Positions 54,420 through 62,604 of a stretch of 64,000 nucleotides of DNA are shown piece after piece. The DNA comes from Rhodospirillales bacterium. GTDB lineage: Bacteria; Pseudomonadota; Alphaproteobacteria; TMED109. The stretch's first letter is position 1; the number at the start of each line of letters is the position of its first letter. The notes beneath the pieces were generated by a model. The model did not search any database, was not told the origin of the DNA, and saw only the letters and a program-made list of their open reading frames with translations. The position numbers and the translations under genes are program-made. Where the stretch lies: the NCBI GenBank assembly GCA_028824295.1, contig JAPPED010000023.1, positions 1 to 64,000 on the forward strand. Direction: 5' to 3'.

Positions 54420-55448
54420 ATGAACCGACAACCGACTATCGCAGTGGATGCGATGGGAGGTGACCGCGCGCCGGAACTCGTAATCCGGGGGGCCGCGCTG
54501 GCGTGCGCACGCCATCCCGACGCCCGCATCCATCTCATGGGAGATCCGGACCGCATCAAACCGCTCCTGGATCGCCAGAAGACGCTGCGCAGCCGCTGTG
54601 ACGTCGTCGCTGCAGGTGCGAGCGTGGAAGCCGGCGAGAGGCCGTCCCTCGCGCTCCGCAACAAGACCGACTCGAGCATGGCGCTCGCGATCGGCGCGGT
54701 GAAGGACGGGACGGCGGATGCCGCGGTTTCAGCAGGAAATACCGGCGCGTTGATGGCGTTCGCGATCAAGCTTCTCGAATGCCTTCCCGGAATCCATCGC
54801 CCGGCGATTGCGGCCACGATCCCAACGCGGCGCAGTGAGATCGTGCTGCTGGACATGGGCGCCAACGCCGAATGCGAGGACAGCCATCTAGTCCAGTTCG
54901 CGGTCATGGGGACCGCGTTTGCGCGCGTGGTACTCGGCCGCGTCGACCCGGAAGTCCGACTCCTCAACATCGGGCAGGAACGGGGCAAGGGACGCGCCGT
55001 CATCCGTCAGGCTGATGCGCACTTGCGGAACGGACCGCTCAGCGAGAACTACCAAGGATACATCGAGGGCGACGGCGTGGCGGCCGGTGAGGCGGACGTG
55101 GTGGTGACCGATGGTTTCACCGGCAACGTGATGCTGAAAACCGCAGAAGGCACGGCAAAGCTCTGCAGCCATTACCTGCGCACAGCACTCAGGAGTTCAC
55201 TCGGCGGACTGATGGCAGGAATACTTGCGCGCCCCACGTTCCAGACCCTGCGCGAGAAGCTTGATCCCCGGAAACACAACGGCGCGATTCTGCTGGGCCT
55301 AAACGGCGTGACCGTCAAGAGCCATGGCGGCACCGATGCGCTGGGGTTCGCGCACTCTATCGACGTGGCGTACGATATGGTGCGTGGTGACGTTAATCAG
55401 CACATCCTTGCGGCCATCAAGGAGATTGGAGAAGCTGCACCGGCCTAG
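54420..55448 (+). CDS. plsX: phosphate acyltransferase PlsX
   Basis: The 342-residue enzyme starts at the ATG at 54420, 10 bases after rpmF. It has the PlsX motifs IAVDAMGGDRAPE, SAGNTGALMAFA, LLDMGANAECED, TDGFTGNVMLKTAEG and the C-terminal LGLNGVTVKSHGGTD. It makes acyl-phosphate from acyl-ACP for phospholipid synthesis. The fabH gene usually behind plsX is not present; instead an AT-rich gap leads to ihfA. Confidence 0.96.
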   Translation: MNRQPTIAVDAMGGDRAPELVIRGAALACARHPDARIHLMGDPDRIKPLLDRQKTLRSRCDVVAAGASVEAGERPSLALRNKTDSSMALAIGAVKDGTADAAVSAGNTGALMAFAIKLLECLPGIHRPAIAATIPTRRSEIVLLDMGANAECEDSHLVQFAVMGTAFARVVLGRVDPEVRLLNIGQERGKGRAVIRQADAHLRNGPLSENYQGYIEGDGVAAGEADVVVTDGFTGNVMLKTAEGTAKLCSHYLRTALRSSLGGLMAGILARPTFQTLREKLDPRKHNGAILLGLNGVTVKSHGGTDALGFAHSIDVAYDMVRGDVNQHILAAIKEIGEAAPA

Positions 55449-55576
55449 CGGAATTCGTGCTAGAGAGTAATTCAGTTACATCAGTATCAAGTCCACGTCC
55501 AATACCTGTCCTTGAATTCAATAAGTTTAACTTTTCCCATTGGGAACCCTGGCGCCGAATGTCTCGGTATTTAGCA

Positions 55577-55606
55577 TTGACATTAGCATTAACTGATGGA
55601 TAGATT
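55577..55606 (+). promoter_or_regulatory. predicted promoter of ihfA-merR
   Basis: A perfect TTGACA at 55577-55582 and TAGATT at 55601-55606 are 18 bases apart. They lie in a strikingly AT-rich stretch (55460-55610) with the direct repeat ttagcatt at 55571 and 55583. Transcription would begin near 55613, about 20 bases before the ATG. Confidence 0.65.
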
Positions 55607-55632
55607 AGACGTTGGGTTCGACGGGGGTGCGC

Positions 55633-55938
55633 ATGCGCAAGGGAACATTGACCCGCGCTGGCCTGGCCCGGGAAATATTCGAACAGCTCGGGGTTTCCCA
55701 ACAACTCGCCTCCACCCTCGTGGATCGGGTATTCGAAGAGATTGCTGAGCGTCTGGCCGATGGCGAAGTGGTCAGAATTCGCAACTTCGGCCGGTTTATC
55801 TTACACCGGAAGGGGATGCGGTTGGGACGAAACCCCAACACGCAAGTCGAGGCTGTCATCAAGCCTCGACGGGTAGTCAGTTTCCGATCCTCGAACAACT
55901 TGAAGCGACGAGTCAATTCCGCGCCGCGGCACAAGTGA
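55633..55938 (+). CDS. ihfA: integration host factor alpha subunit
   Basis: The 101-residue protein starts at the ATG at 55633 ([20 protein letters not shown]) behind ACGGGGGTG. It shows IhfA features: [30 protein letters not shown] and [17 protein letters not shown]. Pro in GRNPN is the residue that kinks DNA. It is followed by merR with no gap, a normal arrangement; fabH, normally upstream, is missing. Confidence 0.93.
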   Translation: MRKGTLTRAGLAREIFEQLGVSQQLASTLVDRVFEEIAERLADGEVVRIRNFGRFILHRKGMRLGRNPNTQVEAVIKPRRVVSFRSSNNLKRRVNSAPRHK

Positions 55939-55939
55939 G

Positions 55940-56413
55940 GTGTCAGGCGAATCCGACCCTCACACCGAGCCCGCGGGTCGGCCTGCAGGCGGCACCATGA
56001 AACCAGATCCGGCAAAGGCGGAACAACCGCCGAGTTCACCGGTATCCGAACCTGGACGGCTTGATTTCCGAAGTACAGCGCTTCGTGAAATCGGAGACGT
56101 GGCCACTGAACTCGACGTTCCGCAGCATGTGCTCCGCTACTGGGAAGACAAGTTTCCGGTCCTGAAGCCCCGGCGGGTCGGTGGCGGGCGTCGCCGCTAC
56201 AGCCCCAAGGACGTGGCCCTCCTCAGGGGCATCAAGCGTCTCCTGCACGAGCGCCACCTCACTATCGACGGCGCGCAAAAGGCGTTGCGTGAGGAAGGGA
56301 TTGACGCCGTACGGTACCCGGGGGCGGTCACCATGGATCCGGAACTCCGGAAACGATTGCGCAAGCTTCGTGAGGACCTGCTGGCGGCGCGCGCGGATCT
56401 CGCCGCCACCTAG
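55940..56413 (+). CDS. MerR-family transcriptional regulator
   Basis: The 157-residue protein starts at a GTG one base after the ihfA stop; an ATG at 55997 is an alternative. After a Pro-rich leader of about 45 residues it carries the MerR DNA-binding domain: [50 protein letters not shown]. The C-terminal part is a short helix ([19 protein letters not shown]). Such a gene follows ihfA in most alphaproteobacteria. The signal it senses is unknown. Confidence 0.92.
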   Translation: MSGESDPHTEPAGRPAGGTMKPDPAKAEQPPSSPVSEPGRLDFRSTALREIGDVATELDVPQHVLRYWEDKFPVLKPRRVGGGRRRYSPKDVALLRGIKRLLHERHLTIDGAQKALREEGIDAVRYPGAVTMDPELRKRLRKLREDLLAARADLAAT

Positions 56414-57069
56414 CGAACCAGCAATTTCCTGCCCATGTCGACCACTTCCATCCGTCTCGGGGACGACGGACGCGTGACCCCAAGCGCGCAGGCTGGCCGG
56501 GCCGCCATGCGGTCCATCCACGCTTGCAGATGCTCGAGGTTCTCGACATCCGGGCTTCCCGACCAGTTGTAGCGGCGTATCCGCGGCCACGTCGCGATAT
56601 CGGCGATCGAGTACGCGCTGCACAACCGTTCACGACCCCGAAGCCGTCGGTCCAGGACCCGGTACAGGCGGGCGGTTTCGTTCCGGTATTGCCCCACCGC
56701 TGCAGCGAGTCTCGGTCGAAATAGCGGTGAAACACGGTTACCTGCCCCTGCATCGGCCCGACGCCGCCCATCTGGAACATCAGCCACTGCAGTACCTCAG
56801 AGCGCCCCTTCACGTCCGACGGCATGAGCTTCCCCGTCTTCTCGGCCAGATAGATGAGGATCGCACCGGACTCGAAGACCGCCAGATCGCCGGCATCCCG
56901 ATCGACGATGGCCGGAATGCGGCCGTCGGGACTGATCCTGAGGAACCAGTCCTCCCGCTGCTCGTTCGCGCAGATCCAAGGCGTGGAGGTCATAGGGAAG
57001 CCCCAGTTCCTCCAGCTCGATGCTCGCCTTGTAGCCGTTCGGCGTGGCTGCCGTATACAAGTCAATCGT
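56410..57069 (-). pseudogene. glutathione S-transferase pseudogene with a lost start and two frameshifts
   Basis: The minus-strand sequence encodes a GST in pieces. The expected start [16 protein letters not shown] reads TIDLY: codon ACG (57067-57069) is where ATG should be. After ALDL an extra base near 56970 moves the frame, and the next segment ([20 protein letters not shown], then [20 protein letters not shown] and [13 protein letters not shown]) is in the second frame. A missing base near 56705 restores the first frame for [20 protein letters not shown] and [17 protein letters not shown]. Ends at 56410, overlapping merR by 4 bases. Three lesions make a real protein unlikely, unless they are sequencing errors. 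Confidence 0.85.
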
Positions 57070-57182
57070 GGGACTATCGGAGCCGGTGGTCGGAATTCTA
57101 CGTCGATGTCGTGACGCCGCAGGTCATCAGCATGGGCTTGGCAGCATTGGCCAGCGCTTGTCGGACCATTTGAGCGCTTCGC

Positions 57183-58019
57183 TCAGTCTTCCCTGACTGC
57201 AGCGAGTTCGCGTGAGCGGGCAGCGGCGGCAGCCACGGCCTGTTCCACCCGTGACGCCCATTGCTGCTCGTCGTCCATCAGCACGCGAAGTGCGGCTGCC
57301 GTGGTACCGCCCGGACTCGTCACGTCGGCCCGGAGCTTGGCAGGGTCATCGTCGGTCGCGGCCATCAGCGCTGCCGCGCCGGCCACCGTCTCCCGAGCCA
57401 AGCTGCGCGCAAGACCCGACGGCAGCCCGGCCCGCTCGCCCGCCTTCGCCATCGCTTCGGTCAGGAGGAATACATAGGCCGGCCCGCTCCCCGAGAGCGC
57501 CGTGACCGCGTCCATCAACGTCTCATCCTCGATCCAGTGAACGGCGCCGACCGCGCCGAGCAGCCGACCGGCGCATTCCCGAATACCCGCGTCCACGTGG
57601 TCATTCGGAACTGCCACGCTCACCCCCTGCCCCACCGACGCCGGCAAGTTGGGCATCGCTCGCACGATCGGGACCGTATCACCGACACCGCGCGCAAGCG
57701 TCCGCAGGTCCTTTCCGGCGGCGATGGAAACAGCACAACTGGCGGTACAGTGCGCGCGGTAGGCAGGCAGGACCTGATCCAAGATCTGCGGTTTGACGGC
57801 AAACACCACGGCGTCGCCGGACCATGCCGCCGGTACGACAGGGCTCACGGGTACCCCGTGCGCAGACTCCGCTTGGCTGCGACGGTCTTCGTCGGGCTCG
57901 ACAACCGTGATTGCGGCGGGGTCCGTGATCGACTGTCCCAGCCAGCCACGAAGCATGGCCGAGCCCATGCGGCCGGACCCGACGAGCAGGACCCGAAGTG
58001 CCTCCGCAGGCAAGGTCAA
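57183..58019 (-). CDS. proC: pyrroline-5-carboxylate reductase
   Basis: The gene encodes about 278 residues if the TTG at 58019 is used (MTLPAEALRVLLVGSGRMGSAMLRGW). The TTG at 58013 and one at 58115 are alternatives, the last overlapping ubiK. NADP-binding VGSGRMGSAM and FAVKPQ are followed by the catalytic C-terminal domain MDAVTALSGSGPAYVFLLTEAMAKAGERAGL and SPGGTTAAALRVL, the ProC signature. It reduces pyrroline-5-carboxylate to proline in the cytosol. It follows the ubiK-type gene by about 22 bases. Confidence 0.92.
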   Translation of the reverse strand: MTLPAEALRVLLVGSGRMGSAMLRGWLGQSITDPAAITVVEPDEDRRSQAESAHGVPVSPVVPAAWSGDAVVFAVKPQILDQVLPAYRAHCTASCAVSIAAGKDLRTLARGVGDTVPIVRAMPNLPASVGQGVSVAVPNDHVDAGIRECAGRLLGAVGAVHWIEDETLMDAVTALSGSGPAYVFLLTEAMAKAGERAGLPSGLARSLARETVAGAAALMAATDDDPAKLRADVTSPGGTTAAALRVLMDDEQQWASRVEQAVAAAAARSRELAAVRED

Positions 58020-58041
58020 GGTTTGACCGGCGCGCCAGGAA

Positions 58042-58341
58042 TCACGACGAGGACTCTCCCGCCTTCCTGGTCGTGCTGCGTCGTCTGGTCGTCCGTTTTC
58101 GCCCGCCGGTTTCAAGCCCTGCGATTCGCTCGGCCAATCGTTCGCTTTCCAGGCGTGCGTTCTCGGCTAGCTCGCGAACCGCGTCGAACTCCTCGCGAGG
58201 CACCAATCCCAGCCGGTCGAGCAGCCGGTCCCGCGCGGGCAGTCCGCGGCAGGCCGCTTCCCTGCCGATCTGACGACAAGTCCGCACAGCCCCCCTGGTG
58301 AGCCGAAACAGGTCGGATGCAATCCGCCGGGACGTGGCCAT
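58042..58341 (-). CDS. UbiK/YqiC-family accessory factor (BMFP)
   Basis: The 99-residue protein ends in a basic tail (GGRKRTTRRRSTTRKAG) after a helical segment with heptad-like spacing (EEFDAVRELAENARLESERLAERIAGLE). An N-terminal segment (LFRLTRGAVRTCRQIG) is helical. This is the pattern of YqiC/UbiK, a small trimeric coiled-coil protein that assists ubiquinone synthesis. It is divergent from lgt, the usual alphaproteobacterial context. Confidence 0.8.
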   Translation of the reverse strand: MATSRRIASDLFRLTRGAVRTCRQIGREAACRGLPARDRLLDRLGLVPREEFDAVRELAENARLESERLAERIAGLETGGRKRTTRRRSTTRKAGESSS

Positions 58342-58427
58342 CGACGTGTCTCTCCCCGAAGTGTGCCGCTAGTATACGGATCAGCATTGATCTTCCATCT
58401 ACGCTGCGCCCGACAAGACTTCCCGAC

Positions 58428-59216
58428 ATGCCGTTCCCCGACATCGATCCGGTGGCCTTTGCCATCGGTCCGCTGACCGTCCGCTGGTACGCCCTCGCGT
58501 ACATCGCCGGCATCCTTCTCGGATGGCGCCTCCTGTCGCAATCCATTCATAGGTTTCCTGCCAATGCGACGCCGAAGGATGTCGCTGACTTCGTCCTCTG
58601 GACGATCCTCGGGATCATCGTGGGCGGCCGCCTCGGATACCTGCTGTTTTACGGTCACGAGATCCTCGCCGGTGATCCCGCTGCCGCTTTCGCTATCTGG
58701 GAGGGAGGCATGTCCTTCCACGGAGGCCTCGCCGGAAGTGCGGGCGCAGCCTGGCTCTTCTGTCGCATCCGTGGCCTCGGGTTCGCTTCATTCTGCGACG
58801 CGATTGCCTGCGTCATCCCAATAGGCCTTTTCTTCGGGCGGGTCGCCAATTTTGTGAACGGAGAACTGTGGGGCCGGCCCACCGAGCTCCCGTGGGGCGT
58901 TGTGTTTCCGGGGGCAGGCTCCGATCCCCGCCATCCGAGCCAGCTATACGAAGCCGCCCTGGAAGGGGTTGTCCTGTTCCTCGTGCTCCGTTTCCTGGCT
59001 ACGCGAACGCCGATGGTCCACCGCCCCGGCGCCCTGGCCGGCGTATTCCTCGCAGGCTATGCGTGCTCTCGCATCCTCGTGGAATTCGTTCGAGAACCGG
59101 ATGCCCACCTGGGTTATTTGGCAGGTCCGCTGACGATGGGCATGGTGCTGTCGATCCCGGTCCTGGTCATCGGCGCGACCGTGTGGGCGCGGGCCTATCG
59201 CCGGCCCGGACCGTGA
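58428..59216 (+). CDS. lgt: phosphatidylglycerol-prolipoprotein diacylglyceryl transferase
   Basis: The 262-residue inner-membrane enzyme starts at the ATG at 58428 and has the seven-helix topology. The Lgt signature GRVANFVNGELWGRPTELPWGVVF is intact, with the invariant Arg and Asn-Gly-Glu, and SFHGGLAGSAGAA precedes it. It adds diacylglycerol to the lipobox Cys of lipoproteins such as BamE. The next gene begins at a GTG overlapping its stop. Confidence 0.95.
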   Translation: MPFPDIDPVAFAIGPLTVRWYALAYIAGILLGWRLLSQSIHRFPANATPKDVADFVLWTILGIIVGGRLGYLLFYGHEILAGDPAAAFAIWEGGMSFHGGLAGSAGAAWLFCRIRGLGFASFCDAIACVIPIGLFFGRVANFVNGELWGRPTELPWGVVFPGAGSDPRHPSQLYEAALEGVVLFLVLRFLATRTPMVHRPGALAGVFLAGYACSRILVEFVREPDAHLGYLAGPLTMGMVLSIPVLVIGATVWARAYRRPGP

Positions 59217-60277
59217 CCCTGCGGGACGTCCTGATCCGCCGGATCCGCCGCGACGGCGCGCTGACGATTGCCGACTTCATGACCACGGTCCTGCTGCATC
59301 CGGAGCTGGGCTACTACGCCCGCCGCACTCCGATCGGCGAAGCGGGTGATTACACGACCGCACCGGAAATCCACCAGATGTTCGGCGAGATGATCGCGGG
59401 CTGGCTGATCGACTACTGGCACCGTTCCGGAAGCCCCGAACCGCTTCTCCTCGTCGAGCTCGGCCCCGGCAGGGGTACGCTCGTGCAGGACATCCTGCGG
59501 ACCGCCGACACCGTGGCGCCCTCGTTCGCCCGTGCCGCCAGCATCTGGTTCGTGGAGACCTCACCCAGACTGCGTGGCGCGCAGGCCGCTGCCGTTCCTG
59601 ATGCTCGTTTTGCCATCGAACTCGCCTCGGTTCCGCAGGCGTTCTCACTGGTCGTGGCCAATGAGTTCTTCGACGCACTGCCCATTCATCAGTACGTCAA
59701 AACCGGCACGCACTGGCGCGAACGGACGGTCACCTGGGACGAATCAGGAGCCCGTTTCATCTTCGCGCTTGCCCCTCGCCGCTCGCCCATCACGAGTCGG
59801 CTGCCGGAGTCAGCGGGCGAAGGCGAGGTCGTGGAGATTTCGCCCGTCGCCCAAGCGGTCGTTGCCGATCTTGCCGCCCGTGCCGTAAGCGACGGCGGCG
59901 CCAGCCTGATTGTCGACTACGCGCGCGATTGGGAGGAGCCATTCGGAACCCTGCAGGCGGTCCGGTCGCACCGGCGGGTGGACCCGCTGGACGACCCCGG
60001 CTCGGCGGACCTGTCCTCCCGGGTGGATTTCCAGGCGCTGGCGGCTACGGCGCGCACGGGCGGTGCCTGCGTGCATGGTCCTCGGAAGCAGGGCGAGTTC
60101 CTTGAAGCCATCGGCATCCGGCAGCGCGCGCAACGGCTGGCTGCAATGCAGGCCGTGGCAAGCGCCGGCATCGAGACCGCCCTTCACCGTCTTGTTCACC
60201 CTGAGGGCATGGGGTCCCGCTTCCACGCCATGTCGGTGGCCTGCCCGAACGGCCCGAACCCGGCGGGGTTCGCATAG
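59213..60277 (+). CDS. SAM-dependent methyltransferase, MidA/NDUFAF7 family
   Basis: The 354-residue protein starts at a GTG at 59213 that overlaps the lgt stop (GTGA). It has the COG1565 core: GYYARRTPIGEAGDYTTAPEIHQMFGEMIAGWL, SAM motif LLVELGPGRGTLVQDILR, and VVANEFFDALPIHQY. In mitochondria NDUFAF7 methylates an Arg of complex I; the bacterial role is less certain. It is followed with overlap by pgeF. The lgt-midA-pgeF trio is common in alphaproteobacteria. Confidence 0.92.
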   Translation: MTLRDVLIRRIRRDGALTIADFMTTVLLHPELGYYARRTPIGEAGDYTTAPEIHQMFGEMIAGWLIDYWHRSGSPEPLLLVELGPGRGTLVQDILRTADTVAPSFARAASIWFVETSPRLRGAQAAAVPDARFAIELASVPQAFSLVVANEFFDALPIHQYVKTGTHWRERTVTWDESGARFIFALAPRRSPITSRLPESAGEGEVVEISPVAQAVVADLAARAVSDGGASLIVDYARDWEEPFGTLQAVRSHRRVDPLDDPGSADLSSRVDFQALAATARTGGACVHGPRKQGEFLEAIGIRQRAQRLAAMQAVASAGIETALHRLVHPEGMGSRFHAMSVACPNGPNPAGFA

Positions 60278-61044
60278 TGAAGCGAGTAGAGGCGCTCCAG
60301 TCCCCGGCGTTCAAGGACTGCCCGGTGCGGCACGGTTTCCTGACCCGCCGCGGCGGTGTATCCGACGGCCCGTTCCGGTCCCTCAACTGTGGGTTCGGAT
60401 CCAATGACGTGCGTGCACGGGTTTCCGAGAATCGCCGCCGGGCGGTTGCCGCCGCGGGCCTGGGAAACGCACCCCTGGTAACCCCTTATCAAGTCCACGG
60501 CACCCGCGTCATCATCGCCGGGCCCGAGCCGACGCCCGCGCAACGGGCGGACGCAGTCGTGACGACGGAGCCGGGGGTCGCGGTCGGCATCCTGACTGCG
60601 GATTGTGCTCCGGTCCTGTTCGCCGATCCGGTCGCCGGCGTGGTTGGCGCCGCCCATGCCGGATGGAAGGGTGCGCTGGCCGGCGTACTGCCGGCAGCCG
60701 TCGATCGGATGGAACGGCTTGGCGCCAAGCGCGAGCGCGTGGTCGCCGCGATCGGGCCGGCAATCGCCCAAGCCAGCTACGAGGTGGATCCTCCGTTCGC
60801 CGAGCCCTTCCTGCGAGACGACCCGGCCGGCGAGTCGCTGTTTCGACGAGCAGGCGCGAAGCTTCTGTTCGACCTGCCTGGATACGCGGTCCGTTGCCTG
60901 GAAAAAGCAGGGATTGGCATCGTCGATGTCCTCGACCGCGACACCGCCGGCGAACCGGACAGCTTCTTCAGTTACCGCCGGAACTTCCGGGCCGGGGAAC
61001 CGCGCTACGGGCGATTGCTCTCACTCATCGGCATCGCAGCCTAG
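60277..61044 (+). CDS. pgeF: peptidoglycan editing factor PgeF (laccase-domain, YfiH)
   Basis: The 255-residue protein starts at a GTG overlapping the stop of the methyltransferase gene. It holds the multicopper-oxidase-like laccase domain: SLNCGFGSNDVRARVSENRRRA, the metal ligands in YQVHGTRV, TADCAPVLFAD and AAHAGWKGALAGVL, and ends with FSYRRNFRAGEPRYGRLLSLIG. PgeF removes wrong residues (L-Ser) from peptidoglycan precursors. Confidence 0.93.
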   Translation: MKRVEALQSPAFKDCPVRHGFLTRRGGVSDGPFRSLNCGFGSNDVRARVSENRRRAVAAAGLGNAPLVTPYQVHGTRVIIAGPEPTPAQRADAVVTTEPGVAVGILTADCAPVLFADPVAGVVGAAHAGWKGALAGVLPAAVDRMERLGAKRERVVAAIGPAIAQASYEVDPPFAEPFLRDDPAGESLFRRAGAKLLFDLPGYAVRCLEKAGIGIVDVLDRDTAGEPDSFFSYRRNFRAGEPRYGRLLSLIGIAA

Positions 61045-61189
61045 CGAGGTCGGCTGCGGTCCGGGCGCGACGCGACGCGGCGCTGTACCGCCGCTTCAAG
61101 GGCGGGGGATTTCCTGGAGGTACGTGGTCATGCGCCGCGGGCAACCGGGGAAGCCGGCACGATCATCCTGACCGCGCCATTGCGGATGG

Positions 61190-61765
61190 TTAGCGGAGAC
61201 TCGCGTAGTAGTGTGACAGCGCGAGAATTTCGTCATCGGTCAGGTCGCCCATGACGAAGCCTTTCCCGCGGGCAGCCGGGCTGGTACGGCCGCCGTCCCG
61301 GTAGGCGGTGCTCGCCGCAACGAGGTAGTCGACGCTCTGGCCGGCGAGACGGGGTGCGCCGATCCCGCCCTCGCCCGAGCGGCGGTGGCACGAACTGCAT
61401 GATGCGCGGGCCTTCCTGCTGCCAGCCTTTGCAAGATCGCTGTCGACCGGGCGCTCGCTCGCGATCCAGGGTTGCTCGGAAAACCAGGCAGCAAGCATGT
61501 CGAGGGTTGCATCGTCGAGCCCCTGGGCCGCCTGCTGCATCTCCTCATGCAGGCGCTCACCCGAGCGATAGTCCGCCATTGCCGCCAGGACGTGCTTCTT
61601 GCGAAGCCCCGCGACGAGTGGCGTGACGGCGTCGGCAGCAAGCCCGTCGGCTGCATGACAGGCGAGACACGGCGCCACCCCCTCCGGAGCCTCGGCCGCG
61701 TGCACCGGCAATACGAAGACGAAAAACGTCAACGCGATCAGAGGGATACGCAGGGGCTTCGACAT
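61190..61765 (-). CDS. dihaem c-type cytochrome (c4-like)
   Basis: The 191-residue protein starts at the ATG at 61765 (MSKPLRIPLIALTFFVFVLPVHA), with a signal peptide. Two CxxCH haem sites are present: CLACH at residues 33-37 and CSSCH at 123-127. Two short cytochrome domains of about 80 residues follow each other. Likely a periplasmic electron carrier to a terminal oxidase. An upstream in-frame ATG at 61795 is possible. It is isolated from other respiratory genes. Confidence 0.88.
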   Translation of the reverse strand: MSKPLRIPLIALTFFVFVLPVHAAEAPEGVAPCLACHAADGLAADAVTPLVAGLRKKHVLAAMADYRSGERLHEEMQQAAQGLDDATLDMLAAWFSEQPWIASERPVDSDLAKAGSRKARASCSSCHRRSGEGGIGAPRLAGQSVDYLVAASTAYRDGGRTSPAARGKGFVMGDLTDDEILALSHYYASLR

Positions 61766-61818
61766 GATCGTCAGCATCATTCGAACATAGCGCATGCGCG
61801 ACAGCCGCGGAACCGACC

Positions 61819-62604
61819 TCAGTTCGCCGGACGCTTGGCCTTGGAGAAAAGCCGAAAGAAGTTGTCAGTCGTGGCCTCGGCCAGACGCGACGGATCGATT
61901 TGCCGCAGCTCCGCGATCGCCGCCGCCGTGCGCGCGACAAACGCGGGTTCGCACCGCTTGCCTCGGTGCGGCACGGGTGCCAGAAACGGTGCGTCCGTTT
62001 CCACGAGCAATCGATCAAGCGGGACGTCGCGGGCCGCGGCGTGCACGTTCTCCGCCTTCTTGAAGGTCACGATGCCGGAAATGGAGATCAGGAATCCGAT
62101 GTCCAATGCGGCGCGCGCCAACTCCGGGCCGGCCGTAAAGCAGTGAATGAGTCCGGGAAACGGACCCGCCTCGTACTCCTCCCTGAGCACCGCCACGATG
62201 TCGTCGTCCGCATCGCGGGCGTGCACGATCAACGGCAGCCCGGTCCTGCGGCTGGCCTCGATGTGGTTCCTGAAGCTCTCCTGCTGCCGCTCGCGCGGAC
62301 TGTGCTCGTAGTAGTAGTCAAGGCCGGTCTCCCCCACCCCGATCACGTCCGGGTGGTCCGACAACGCCACGATTCGATCCGGCGACACGTCTTCCTCGGT
62401 CGCGGCCTCGTGCGGATGCAGACCTACCGAGCACCAGATGTCGGGATCCCGGGACGCCACGTCGAGGATGGCATCCACCGTTGCCAGACGGGTCGAAATG
62501 GTCTGGAGTGTTCGCACCCCCGCCGCTCGCGCGCGCTCCAGCATGGCCGGAAAGTCGTCCGCGAAGGCAGGGAAATCAAGATGGCAGTGGCTGTCAACCA
62601 GCAT
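61819..62604 (-). CDS. tatD: TatD-family Mg-dependent DNase
   Basis: The 261-residue TIM-barrel protein starts MLVDSHCHLDFPAF. Metal ligands are seen in SHCHLD, IGVGETGLDYYY, PLIVHARDAD, LIHCFTAG and LVETDAPFLAP. It overlaps the end of metG by 11 bases, the usual metG-tatD order. The enzyme is a 3'-5' DNase/deacylase-type hydrolase. Confidence 0.95.
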   Translation of the reverse strand: MLVDSHCHLDFPAFADDFPAMLERARAAGVRTLQTISTRLATVDAILDVASRDPDIWCSVGLHPHEAATEEDVSPDRIVALSDHPDVIGVGETGLDYYYEHSPRERQQESFRNHIEASRRTGLPLIVHARDADDDIVAVLREEYEAGPFPGLIHCFTAGPELARAALDIGFLISISGIVTFKKAENVHAAARDVPLDRLLVETDAPFLAPVPHRGKRCEPAFVARTAAAIAELRQIDPSRLAEATTDNFFRLFSKAKRPAN

